Shown piece by piece: positions 8,708 through 17,747 of a stretch of DNA of 64,000 nucleotides. The position numbers were made by a program, and so were the translations under genes. The notes beneath the pieces were generated by a model. The model searched no databases, was not told where the DNA came from, and was given only the letters and a program-made list of their open reading frames with translations. Origin of the DNA: CAYTGR01 sp964437445 (GTDB lineage: Bacteria; Chloroflexota; Anaerolineae; B4-G1; SLSP01); assembly GCA_964437445.1 (NCBI GenBank), contig CAYTGR010000001.1, positions 92,564 through 156,563 of the forward strand, written 5' to 3'. Numbering within the stretch: the stretch's first letter is position 1; each line of letters opens with the position of its first letter.

Positions 8708-9736
8708 TCAAGAGTTGGAATGGGCTGTCCAGCCTTGCAGTTCGGCCTGGACATAATCTAAACGCAACAACAGGGCTATCAGTTCAGTTTCACTTAATCG
8801 CCTTGTGTTGTGGGAGTTGTAATCTCCATTAAGTTGGGAGGTCTGTCCTTCCGAAAAGTAGAGATTGTAGTTCAAATCGCGGTTGTCGGCCGGCACCCGG
8901 TAATAGTCTCCCTTGTCTATCGCGCGTAACATTTCCTCGGCGGTTAGCAAAGTTTCATACTTCTTTTCACCATGCCTGACGCCGATCAGCCGGATAGGAT
9001 TGGTAGCCCGGAAAATCTGCTTGAGGGCGTTAGCCAGCGTTTCAATGGTGGCGGCCGGCGCTTTCTGCACAAAAAGATCCCCTGCTTGCCCGTGTTCAAA
9101 AGCATAGAGGACCAGATTTACAGCGTCCTCAATGCTCATCATAAAGCGGGTCATGGTGGGATCGGTCACCGTTAGCGGCTGACCGGCTTTGATCTGTTCA
9201 ATGAACAGCGGAATCACCGAGCCGCGCGAGGCCATGACGTTCCCATAACGGGTGAGGCAGATAGTGCAGCCACGTTCTATGGCAATCCGCGACTTGGCCA
9301 CGGCCAGTTTTTCCATCATCGCTTTGGAGATACCCATCGCGTTGATAGGGTAGGCCGCTTTGTCGGTGCTGAGGACGACGATGCGCCGGACGCCGGCGGC
9401 CATGGCCGCGTTCATCACGTTTTCTGTCCCCACGGCATTAGTGAGGAGCGCTTCCATCGGATAGAACTCGCACGAGGGCACCTGTTTGAGCGCCGCGGCA
9501 TGAAAGACGAAATCCACCCCGGCCATGGCATCCAGGAGGCTCTCGGGGCGGCGCACATCCCCGATATAGAACTTGAGCTTGGGGTGGTTATACGCCAACC
9601 GCATATCGTGCTGCTTCTTCTCATCGCGCGAGAAGATACGGATTTCCCGGATGTCGGTCTGCAAAAAGCGACGCAACACGGCATTACCAAATGTGCCGGT
9701 GCCGCCGGTGATGAGCAGGGTTTGATTTGAAAACAT
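8708..9736 (-). CDS. fnlA: UDP-GlcNAc 4,6-dehydratase/5-epimerase (FnlA/WbjB/CapE-like)
   Basis: A 342-residue SDR of the polysaccharide-biosynthesis (CapD-like) family. It has LLITGGTGTFGNAVLRRF, FSRDEKKQHDMRLAY, FYIGDVRRPESL, HAAALKQVPSCEFYPMEA, LSTDKAAYPINAMGISKAMMEK (an altered Met/Lys in place of the usual catalytic Tyr-x-x-x-Lys, as in FnlA-type enzymes) and TRYGNVMASRGSVIPLF. It is soluble and lacks the membrane helices of long FlaA1/CapD proteins. It would start the route from UDP-GlcNAc to UDP-L-QuiNAc/FucNAc together with the reductase at 7023 and the epimerase at 5888. Confidence 0.9.
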   Translation of the reverse strand: MFSNQTLLITGGTGTFGNAVLRRFLQTDIREIRIFSRDEKKQHDMRLAYNHPKLKFYIGDVRRPESLLDAMAGVDFVFHAAALKQVPSCEFYPMEALLTNAVGTENVMNAAMAAGVRRIVVLSTDKAAYPINAMGISKAMMEKLAVAKSRIAIERGCTICLTRYGNVMASRGSVIPLFIEQIKAGQPLTVTDPTMTRFMMSIEDAVNLVLYAFEHGQAGDLFVQKAPAATIETLANALKQIFRATNPIRLIGVRHGEKKYETLLTAEEMLRAIDKGDYYRVPADNRDLNYNLYFSEGQTSQLNGDYNSHNTRRLSETELIALLLRLDYVQAELQGWTAHSNS

Positions 9737-9760
9737 GGGAGATTTCCTCTAACTACTTTG

Positions 9761-10942
9761 TTATTTTTGATGCTGGATAGTAGTATTGAAGAGATGGCGA
9801 TAATCTTGCAGCGTAACTTCTTGTTGTTCTTTTATCCAGTCTTGCATGTATTGTCGCGCACGGCGGGACCATGACTCAAATTCGGTTTGCTCCATTGCCA
9901 CGCAACGGTTTAACACCGCCTGGAAACGCTCTGGCTCCGACAAAGGAATATCCCAGCCAATGCCCAGTTCCTCTAACCCCCGCCAGGGGGTCTGGTCGCT
10001 CAGCAGGACCGGACATCCGGCAGCCAGGGCTTCAGCAATGACGTGCCCAAAGTTTTCTCCCCGCGTTGGGAATAGAAACAGATGTGCCTGGGCAAACACT
10101 GGGGGAACCTGTTCGGGAGCTAAAGCTCCCTGGTAGTGGACCTGCACTTGAGCAGGTAACTCAGCGATTAACGCTTCGCACTCGCGCCAGTAATTTGGGT
10201 CTTCCAGGGGACCGTAAATATCAAAGGTGATTTGCCCCCGCACGTCTTGCAGCAAGCGCAAGGCGGCGTCTAAATTTTTTTTCCGCGAAATACGCGACAC
10301 AAAAACTACCCGGAGCTCGCCGGCTGTTTTCGTCCGGGCGAGAACAGGGCTGGTAGCTAGAGCGGTCAAATCGCGAGCCATATAAATAAGAGGTCTGGAG
10401 GTAAAAATGGTTACATGTCTGAGGGTGGCTTTTTGAATATCATCTCTTTCATAGAGTGTGGAAGCGTGCCAGACCAGGTCTCTTTCCAAAGAAAGTAACT
10501 GCGAGAGTGCCCTATAAGGCCATTTTTTCCAGGCTTTGAGGGCCAGAGCGCCGGGGGAGAATTCGCCCCGGGGGGCTAACACCAATGGGCGGTGAGGCAG
10601 CAATCCAAGTTTTCTCAACCACAGCGTTTTGATGCTCAAACGCGAAAAATAGCTGTTCAGATACAGCACATCGTAATCCAGTTGATTGAGAAACTGCCGC
10701 CAGGCCCACAGACGCTTTTGAGACGGGGTCAGATAAAGCACCTGGGCTTTGCCAACGGGATGCCAGCTGCCACTCCTGATGTGGGGGTACGGCTGGGAAT
10801 CGCCGAGGTCGCGGTCCGAGGTCAAAATATTGAACTGGAATTCGTCTCCCAGCTGTTCTACCAGATTGGCAATGCTGCGAACCGACCCACCGGCCTTGTA
10901 GCCGGGCAGGTAGTAATCAATAACTACCAAAATCTTTTTCAC
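9761..10942 (-). CDS. GT4-family glycosyltransferase
   Basis: A 393-residue GT-B glycosyltransferase. The N-terminus VVIDYYLPGYKAGGSVRSIANL is typical of polysaccharide GT4 enzymes, and the donor half shows VVFVSRISRKKNLDAALRLL and FPTRGENFGHVIAEALAAG, containing the E-x7-E-like retaining signature. The start is GTG at 10942, with only a weak ribosome site. It lies 17 bases after the preceding glycosyltransferase stop. It adds one sugar of the repeat unit on the cytoplasmic face; donor and acceptor cannot be told. Confidence 0.9.
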   Translation of the reverse strand: MKKILVVIDYYLPGYKAGGSVRSIANLVEQLGDEFQFNILTSDRDLGDSQPYPHIRSGSWHPVGKAQVLYLTPSQKRLWAWRQFLNQLDYDVLYLNSYFSRLSIKTLWLRKLGLLPHRPLVLAPRGEFSPGALALKAWKKWPYRALSQLLSLERDLVWHASTLYERDDIQKATLRHVTIFTSRPLIYMARDLTALATSPVLARTKTAGELRVVFVSRISRKKNLDAALRLLQDVRGQITFDIYGPLEDPNYWRECEALIAELPAQVQVHYQGALAPEQVPPVFAQAHLFLFPTRGENFGHVIAEALAAGCPVLLSDQTPWRGLEELGIGWDIPLSEPERFQAVLNRCVAMEQTEFESWSRRARQYMQDWIKEQQEVTLQDYRHLFNTTIQHQK

Positions 10943-10959
10943 AGGTTGTTATCCATACG

Positions 10960-12195
10960 CTATTTTTTAGAGTTGAGCAACCGGGTGCGGATGAAATCGG
11001 CCAGTTTTTCGCCCTGGGCTTGCCAGGTATTATGAACTTGAATATAAGCCTGCGCGGCACGACCTTTTTCAAGCCGTATGGCGAGCGGCAGCTGGGCTAC
11101 CTGCTCAATCAGTTGGGCCAGCGCTTCGGGGGTCTCGTCCCGCAAAAGGAATACGAAATCGGCGTATTCCTCTTCAACGTGTCCTGTGCACGTGGTAATC
11201 ACCGGCACTCCCGAAGCCAGATATTCCATCATCTTGGAAGGGAAGAAATACTCTGTGTGCATGCGCTGGGTTAACCGCATGTTGATTAACACATCGGCTG
11301 AATCATACAATGCCAACACCTGGTCAAACGAGAGGTATCCTAAATATTCAATCCTGGAATCTCGGGCTGCCTGTTGTTGCACCAGGGTTTGTAAAGGACC
11401 GGCGCCGGCGATGCGTAGCCGATAATGCCCCGGCAGGAAGGCCATAGCGGCCAATATTTCTCTAAATCCATTGGCTTCATCCAGGCTGCCGGTGGCAACA
11501 ATGGTAAAGGGGGCCTCTGGTTGAAAAGGGCGAGCCTGTTGTGAAAAGTGCTGGATGACAGAGGGGTTGACCCCTCCTTCTATCCGGACAAAGGGCTTTC
11601 CGGGGGCAAAATCTTGGATGATTTTCTGGCTAACTACCACCAAACCATCAATCTGGGGGATGAGTTTTTTTTGTAGCCAATAATCAATTTTCCGGGACAG
11701 AGTTGGGGGTATGGTCTCACCTGGTATATTAATGTCGTTGATAGACGCGATTAGTTTGGCACGAATGAATTTTGCTGCCAGAAAGGTAAAAAATCCTGGC
11801 GGTTCAGTAAGATTAAAGGTATAAATTACTTTGCAAGGTAGTTTGCGGAGAAGCCATCCCCATTTGATTAATTCAAATATTACAGCTAATCCCACAGTAA
11901 GAGGTCGTAAGAATGGCAAATTCAAGAAGGGAACCAGATGAACTTCTAAACCGGAGGTTAATCGGCATTGCGATCTTGGCTTCCATAAAACAGGAGAGTT
12001 GGGGAAAGCTCGCAGCGGCTGTTGTGACAAAATCAAGTCCGGCGGCAGGCCCGCCTCACTGAGCGCTGCCAACAGATTTTCCTGAAACATATTGCCGGCG
12101 CGACTAAAAGCAATGCTGTGGACAGCTGGCTGGTCAGGGACTACCGAGCCAACATAGGCCAGAGCTATTTGAGGAGTTTCAAGAGACTGGTTCAT
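10960..12195 (-). CDS. Glycosyltransferase (GT4-like)
   Basis: A 411-residue GT-B protein. The C-terminal half has IVATGSLDEANGFREILAAM, RIAGAGPLQTLVQQ, IEYLGYLSFDQVLALY and FPSKMMEYLASGVPVITT, which fit a nucleotide-sugar binding domain. The acceptor half is less conserved and has hydrophobic stretches likely to touch the membrane. I choose the ATG at 12195, which overlaps the polymerase stop as ATGA, over the longer in-frame extension to 12258. It is one of three GT4 genes in the cluster. Confidence 0.88.
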   Translation of the reverse strand: MNQSLETPQIALAYVGSVVPDQPAVHSIAFSRAGNMFQENLLAALSEAGLPPDLILSQQPLRAFPNSPVLWKPRSQCRLTSGLEVHLVPFLNLPFLRPLTVGLAVIFELIKWGWLLRKLPCKVIYTFNLTEPPGFFTFLAAKFIRAKLIASINDINIPGETIPPTLSRKIDYWLQKKLIPQIDGLVVVSQKIIQDFAPGKPFVRIEGGVNPSVIQHFSQQARPFQPEAPFTIVATGSLDEANGFREILAAMAFLPGHYRLRIAGAGPLQTLVQQQAARDSRIEYLGYLSFDQVLALYDSADVLINMRLTQRMHTEYFFPSKMMEYLASGVPVITTCTGHVEEEYADFVFLLRDETPEALAQLIEQVAQLPLAIRLEKGRAAQAYIQVHNTWQAQGEKLADFIRTRLLNSKK

Positions 12196-13541
12196 CTCAA
12201 TACATATTTTCGACGAGTGAAGCGCCACAGGATCAGCGTGCCAACGAAAGCGGTCCATGATTCACCGCTTTGGAGCACCTGATTGTTGGCGGGAAAATAG
12301 AACAACATAATCAAAAATTGGGCGAAGGCCGCCACCGCAAAAGGGTTTTCTCCCCGCAGTGTGTCTAACCAGGTCTGGGCAAAGAGCCGCCCGATTATAA
12401 ACACTACCAGCAGCGTGCCCGGGAACGAGACATCAGAAGCGATCCAGGGATAAATGGAAGACCACAAGCCGTAAGCATTCCAACCATATTTCTCAATTCG
12501 CATAGGGAAAGGCAGCCGGCCCACGAAGGCTAAACCTGGAAGATCAGCCACCTGGTTTACCAGAAACATGGAATGCCCCACGCCAAACGTGGGGATAAAG
12601 GGTTCCTTGAGGGACAGATAAAGAGCATAATAGCCCTGGGTAAGATAACTGGTTAACCCATAAATTCCTACCTGGGCGCTGGCGGGCAAGCCGCGGACCA
12701 TGAAATTTTCCGGATCGGCCGAGATTTGGAGGGCGGAGAAGTAGCCGTACAAGGCACCTGAACCTGAACGAGTTGCCATCCCTCTGGCAAAGAAGACCAG
12801 AAATAAAGCCATCACCAGACTACCCCCGATGACCAACCGCCGTTTTCCTTGCGGGGAAATCCTGGCAATTTGGGCGTAATGTCCGGCTAACAATAATCCT
12901 ATTCCCAACAAAACTGTATCAGCAATACCTTTGTTGGTGCCCATGGCTACGAACGTCAGAACATTTCCCATTATCAGGAGACCGGCCAGCCCAAGCAGTC
13001 TCTTTTTCAGACGGCGGCGGTAGAAGATAGTCAGTGGTAGGAGCCAGAAAAGGAGGGGGCCGGCAAAAATGCGTATATATTCAACAACAGGAACAGCTTG
13101 AAGTCGTGCAATGTTTGATTGCCCATAAGCTGCACCTGGATCTAAGATAGCTGCCTTTAAGTTGGGGAGCCACTGGCCTGTGCGAAAAGCCAGAGTCGGC
13201 CATAGCAAAACGAGATTGACCAACACACTCAGTTTGAGGATGGATTCAATGCGCCATTTCCCAAAATAACCGCGTGGTTTTCCAAGAGCTGCACTTAAAT
13301 AACCGGTGAATAAAGCAAGGTGGGCTAAAGCCAGGTAAGTGTATAAGGGCAGGCCATTCTTGACTGGATAGGGCCAGGGGCCATATGCAAAGAGAAAAAT
13401 GGTAAAGCTTAAATAAGCGATGAAAAAAAAGATTGGGAATGTACGCAAACCCAATCCTAATTTACGTACAGAATCTGGCTTTGTCCCCTGGGGGGTGAAT
13501 TGTGCTGAGCTGGTTGAAAGAGGCTTGCTTTCTGTCGTCAT
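12192..13541 (-). CDS. Wzy-like O-antigen/oligosaccharide repeat-unit polymerase
   Basis: A 449-residue polytopic membrane protein with about a dozen hydrophobic segments, for example FFIAYLSFTIFLFAYGPW, YLALAHLALFTGYLSA and FPGTLLVVFIIGRLF. A larger loop follows FARGMATRSGSGALYGYF and contains TSYLTQGYYALYLSL and FGVGHSMFLVNQ, the layout seen in Wzy polymerases. Sequence identity in this family is always low, so position matters: it sits between wzx-like and glycosyltransferase genes, with ATGA overlaps on both sides. It should join lipid-linked repeat units on the outer face of the membrane. Confidence 0.82.
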   Translation of the reverse strand: MTTESKPLSTSSAQFTPQGTKPDSVRKLGLGLRTFPIFFFIAYLSFTIFLFAYGPWPYPVKNGLPLYTYLALAHLALFTGYLSAALGKPRGYFGKWRIESILKLSVLVNLVLLWPTLAFRTGQWLPNLKAAILDPGAAYGQSNIARLQAVPVVEYIRIFAGPLLFWLLPLTIFYRRRLKKRLLGLAGLLIMGNVLTFVAMGTNKGIADTVLLGIGLLLAGHYAQIARISPQGKRRLVIGGSLVMALFLVFFARGMATRSGSGALYGYFSALQISADPENFMVRGLPASAQVGIYGLTSYLTQGYYALYLSLKEPFIPTFGVGHSMFLVNQVADLPGLAFVGRLPFPMRIEKYGWNAYGLWSSIYPWIASDVSFPGTLLVVFIIGRLFAQTWLDTLRGENPFAVAAFAQFLIMLFYFPANNQVLQSGESWTAFVGTLILWRFTRRKYVLR

Positions 13542-15097
13542 TTTTGCTTAACTTGAGGTATCCTATTCCATAGGTAGGGTACCTTCAAACGTTTCAGACT
13601 GGTTATGATTATATTTTGCACATCCAATAGCAGGGGATCCATGTAAATCAATCCCATCCCACCTATCAAAGTCATCAATGATCCAACGATTAGAACATAG
13701 CTCCAACTAGGCTGATGAAAAGCAATCCCTACCCAGAACCCCATAGCCAGCAATAATAATCGTGCAATCCAAACAGATATTATAAACCCTTTGACCGGTT
13801 TAGAAAAACGAATGAGCGCCTGATAGGTCCAACGGTAAACAATCACAGCGGTGAGGACGGATGTCACAATGCCGGACAATGCTGCCCCCCACAAACCAAA
13901 CTGGCGCAGCAAGATGACGGTTAAAGGAACCCGCACCGCACTTTCTGCAACTAACATAAGTGAGCCCTTCAGGATAGGACCTGTGGCGCGGTATAAGTAA
14001 TTCACTAAGTATGAGCTTCCTACTGAAATGAATTGAATGGCGATCAAGCCGGTAAGCAGTGGCCCGCCGTATTGATCAGGACCCACCCACACTGAAATCA
14101 AGCTGGCATTTACGGCCAGGTACGCCGCTGCCAATGCAACGGCCAGTGAAAGTCGTAACGAGTTGATTTGAGCGTAAACTTGCAAGGCGCGGTCGCGTTG
14201 GTCAGAAGCAGCCAGGTGAGCAAAACTCCCGTAAGTGGCAACTCCGATCATATCCACAAGGTTACGGGCCATATCCACGGCTTTGCGGGTGAGGGAAAGC
14301 ACTGCGGCCGCTTCTGGTCGGATTAAGATAGCAGCCAAGGCAGTCTCGCTCTGATTCATGGCGGTATAACTTAATCCCCCCAGGGCGGTCGCTGGTGAAA
14401 TCAAAAAAAATTCACGCAAGATCGCGCGGCGCAGGCAGAAAGCACCGTGGAGTTCGGTTTTCAATATGGAAAGCGTGAAGATAAAACTCCCGATGATTAA
14501 GACGATGGACCGGCTCAGTAATCCTAAAGCAATAGCCCAGAGTCCAGCGCCAGACAAAACCAATCCCAAAGAAATACCGAATCCAATCAGACTGGAAATA
14601 ACACCCATCAAATTGATAAAAGTCGTGCGCTGGACTCCTCGTGAAAACCCCACTACACTGTTATTGGCAATATTCAGAGCTGCTCCTACAGCTCCTACTC
14701 TAAAGCACCGTTGTAAAATGAGGGCTTCTTCCCCTGCTAACCCCATCCAGGTGGGGATAAACGGTGAGAGTAGTATAGCAATCCCTAAAAGGCAGAGACT
14801 TATACATACCAACGCTATCATTCCCGTGGCAAAATATTCACCAACGGTTTGTGTATCTCCCTTCCCTTGTGCGGCTCCAATTCGTTGGATCATTAGATTG
14901 GGCAGGCCTAAATCAAAGGCCTGCATCCAAATCAGGATATCACCTGAACCTAACCAGGCGCCATAGAGTCGTGGGCCTATGCTGTGCAAATACAAAGGCA
15001 TTAACACAATCGCCTGAACGGAGACGATCAGTGTATTGAAGGTGCTGCCCAGAAACGTGGCCAATGTGGCACGCCGGCGACTGACATTCATGACCAA
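13538..15097 (-). CDS. Wzx-like polysaccharide flippase (MATE/MVF superfamily)
   Basis: A 519-residue protein with roughly 12-14 membrane helices. N-terminal ATLATFLGSTFNTLIVSVQAIVLMPLYLHSIG and LYGAWLGSGDILIWMQAFDLGL match the PST/Wzx exporter fold, which flips undecaprenyl-linked repeat units. A second Met at 15091 is an equally good start. Its stop overlaps the polymerase ATG (ATGA), giving tight Wzx-Wzy coupling. The kinase gene ends 39 bases upstream of its start, so the whole block appears to be one transcript. Confidence 0.88.
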   Translation of the reverse strand: MVMNVSRRRATLATFLGSTFNTLIVSVQAIVLMPLYLHSIGPRLYGAWLGSGDILIWMQAFDLGLPNLMIQRIGAAQGKGDTQTVGEYFATGMIALVCISLCLLGIAILLSPFIPTWMGLAGEEALILQRCFRVGAVGAALNIANNSVVGFSRGVQRTTFINLMGVISSLIGFGISLGLVLSGAGLWAIALGLLSRSIVLIIGSFIFTLSILKTELHGAFCLRRAILREFFLISPATALGGLSYTAMNQSETALAAILIRPEAAAVLSLTRKAVDMARNLVDMIGVATYGSFAHLAASDQRDRALQVYAQINSLRLSLAVALAAAYLAVNASLISVWVGPDQYGGPLLTGLIAIQFISVGSSYLVNYLYRATGPILKGSLMLVAESAVRVPLTVILLRQFGLWGAALSGIVTSVLTAVIVYRWTYQALIRFSKPVKGFIISVWIARLLLLAMGFWVGIAFHQPSWSYVLIVGSLMTLIGGMGLIYMDPLLLDVQNIIITSLKRLKVPYLWNRIPQVKQK

Positions 15098-15136
15098 GCG
15101 CCGCTCACTATGCTTAACAGGACTGACCGGGAAGGA

Positions 15137-17692
15137 TTATGGACATTGTTTCAAGCCATCCCTGGCCCATTGATGTTGCGGATTAAGTTGAAGGGCCTTG
15201 TCCAAATTGCTCCTGGCTTCGGTGCAATTACGTAGTCCAATGTATGCCCAGCCCGCCATTGCAAAGGCATCGCTATTGTTGGGGTTCAGTTCTATCCACT
15301 GTGAAGCAGTTTCTGCCGCCTGGGTATATTGTTTTAAGGCATAGTAGGTATTGGCTAATCCACTGTAGGCAGACTCTGTTTCTTTAAGCCTTATTGATTC
15401 AGAGAAAGATGCTAATGCGTCTTGGTATTGTTGTAAATTATACGATGACCATCCTATCAGACTGTGAGCCGTTGGATCGTTGGGGGCTAAGGCAACCCAT
15501 TGTCTACAATTTGAAAGTGCTTGTTCGTAATTACCGAGCGCATAATAAGCAGTCGCCAGGCCCTGATAGGCTCCAGGGGTTTTCTGCAATTCCAGTGACT
15601 TAGAAAAGGCCCTGATAGCCTCGTCATAACGTTGCAAGTTGTAGAGCGCCCAACCTTTATGTAAATGAACCTCTGCATTGTTGGGGGCTATTTGAAGCCA
15701 TCTCTCACAGCTCTCCAGGGCTTTTTCGTACTGCCTTAAGCGGAAATAGCAATTTTTTAAGCCAAGGTAAGCATCATCCGTCTCTTGTAGTTCTAAAGAG
15801 CGTGAAAAAGCCGCTGCGGCCTCATTGTCTTTCCCTAAATTGTATAAAGCCCACCCTTTTAAGCGATGCGCATCTGCATTGTCTGGTTCTAACTCAAGCC
15901 ATTTTTGCACGGCCTCTAATGCTGATTCTGATTGTCCTAACTTCAGGTAGGAATTCCCCAAGCCACTATAGGCTGATGCGGTAGGTTGTAGTTCTGTTGA
16001 ATGAGAAAAGGCCTGGCTGGCCTCTTCATGGCGTTGCAAATTGTATAATGACCACCCGATGATGTTGTGGGCATTTGGATCTTTGGCATTTAACTCAGCC
16101 CATTTTTGAGCAGCTGCCAGCGATTGCTCAAATTGACTGAGGTTATAATGGCACATACTTAGACCATGATAGGCTTCTGCGGACTCATGTAATTGAATTG
16201 ATTGAGAAAACGAATCACAGGCCTCGGCATAGCGTTGCAAGTTAAATAAGGACCAACCCAATGAGGTTTGAGCAGGTTCGTTTTGTGGTTCCAGTTCGGA
16301 CCACTTTTTGAGTGGTTCTAAGCTCTCTTCATACTTTTTTAGTGCTTGATAGCTTAATCCCTGGCCCCGGTAGCCTTCTGCATTGGCCGGTTCGAGTGCC
16401 ACAGCTTTGGTGAATTCTGCCACAGCCTGTTCATAATCTCCTGTGTCATAATAAACCCAGCCCAATCCCCGGTGAGCGGCGGGATTATCAGGCTCTTTTT
16501 CCAATGCTGCGGCAAAGGCCTCTTTTGCCTCGGGATATTGCGTTGCGGCCAGCGCTTGTTGCCCGTCTTGGATCAACTGAGCCACGGTAGGACCTCTGAA
16601 AAAGAGTAGATAAATCCCTATGGCCATGACGAGACATAAAACCAAGCCTCCGGCGGCGAGCCCTGCCCAGAGCCAGCCTTTGGATTTCTTGCCGGCCGCT
16701 GTGGTCGGAGCCGGATACGGAGCGACTCCAGGTGTTACAGGCGGAGAGACCATCGTTGGGGCACTACCCATCGGCACCGTCGCCGGCCAGGGTTGGGGGG
16801 GCGGTTGGTATCCCGGCGGTAGCACGGCGGTCTGGGCTTTGGGCGCTTCGGCGGGAGTAGTGCCGCTTAACGCCTCTACAAACGCCCCAGCGCTGGGGAA
16901 GCGGTCGGCGGGGCTTTTGGCTAACATTCGCGCCAGCGCCTGCGCGACAGAGGGTGGCAGCGCCGGGGCCAGCTGGCGCACGTCGGGCGGCAGCAGATTC
17001 ACCTGCGCATAGAGCAACGAAGCTGTTGTGGGCGAATCAAACGGGATGCGGCCGGTGAGCATCTCATAGGCCACAATGCCCAGCGAATACAAATCCGCGC
17101 GATAATCCGGGGGCTGGCCCTGAATTTGCTCCGGTGCCATATATTCAATGGTGCCCAGGACCGAACCGGCTTGCGTGATGCGCGCTGTTGCGCCCGAGCC
17201 TTCCATGGCCTTGGCGATCCCAAAATCGGTGATGACGACCCGTTCATCAGGCGTGACCATAATATTGGCCGGTTTGATGTCACGGTGGACAAAGCGGCGT
17301 TCATGGGCATAATCCAATGCTGCCGCTACCTGTCGTAGCAGGGCCACGGTGCGCGGCAGCGTTAGTGCCCCTTCTTGCTTGATCATGGCTTCCAGCGAGC
17401 GGCCTTCCACAAATTCCATGGCGATAAACAGCTGGCGGTCTTGCTGGGCTACCTCATAAATGGTGACAATATTGGGATGGCGCAGGTTGGCTGCCACGAT
17501 GGCTTCCTGTTGAAAGCGCTGGACAAATTCCCAGTCATTGGTTAAGTGGGGTTGGAGTACCTTGAGCGCCACATACCGGCGCAGCGAGGGCTGCCACGCT
17601 TTGTAGACAACCGACATGCCGCCCCGCCCCAGCTCATCCAAGATTTGATATTGTCCTAATGTAGTTCCTATCAATGATCCTGATTGGCTCAT
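15137..17692 (-). CDS. Transmembrane Ser/Thr protein kinase with C-terminal TPR array
   Basis: An 851-residue eukaryotic-like kinase. Kinase domain about 14-275: GRGGMS glycine loop (22-27), VALK Lys44, Glu63, HRDIKPAN (His136-Asp138, Asn143), DFG 156-158 and APE 186-188, all intact. A Pro-rich linker (280-335) leads to one membrane helix (about 339-366), then about 14 TPRs to the C-terminus. The TPRs alternate in a 66-67 residue super-repeat led by GW(S/A)LYNLQRY. Topology puts the kinase inside and the TPRs outside. Its place between Wzz/TPR and Wzx genes suggests phosphorylation control of polysaccharide assembly; the target is unknown. Confidence 0.95.
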   Translation of the reverse strand: MSQSGSLIGTTLGQYQILDELGRGGMSVVYKAWQPSLRRYVALKVLQPHLTNDWEFVQRFQQEAIVAANLRHPNIVTIYEVAQQDRQLFIAMEFVEGRSLEAMIKQEGALTLPRTVALLRQVAAALDYAHERRFVHRDIKPANIMVTPDERVVITDFGIAKAMEGSGATARITQAGSVLGTIEYMAPEQIQGQPPDYRADLYSLGIVAYEMLTGRIPFDSPTTASLLYAQVNLLPPDVRQLAPALPPSVAQALARMLAKSPADRFPSAGAFVEALSGTTPAEAPKAQTAVLPPGYQPPPQPWPATVPMGSAPTMVSPPVTPGVAPYPAPTTAAGKKSKGWLWAGLAAGGLVLCLVMAIGIYLLFFRGPTVAQLIQDGQQALAATQYPEAKEAFAAALEKEPDNPAAHRGLGWVYYDTGDYEQAVAEFTKAVALEPANAEGYRGQGLSYQALKKYEESLEPLKKWSELEPQNEPAQTSLGWSLFNLQRYAEACDSFSQSIQLHESAEAYHGLSMCHYNLSQFEQSLAAAQKWAELNAKDPNAHNIIGWSLYNLQRHEEASQAFSHSTELQPTASAYSGLGNSYLKLGQSESALEAVQKWLELEPDNADAHRLKGWALYNLGKDNEAAAAFSRSLELQETDDAYLGLKNCYFRLRQYEKALESCERWLQIAPNNAEVHLHKGWALYNLQRYDEAIRAFSKSLELQKTPGAYQGLATAYYALGNYEQALSNCRQWVALAPNDPTAHSLIGWSSYNLQQYQDALASFSESIRLKETESAYSGLANTYYALKQYTQAAETASQWIELNPNNSDAFAMAGWAYIGLRNCTEARSNLDKALQLNPQHQWARDGLKQCP

Positions 17693-17747
17693 GGTAGTAC
17701 TCCTTGTAACTACAAAAGATTGAACTCTTGCACAAAGTACAATGTGG

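Noticed and set aside
8960..9200. tRNA-like or rRNA segments in the window
   Set aside because: No cloverleaf with CCA-proximal features or conserved rRNA blocks was recognised anywhere by eye; a dedicated scan would be needed to be certain.
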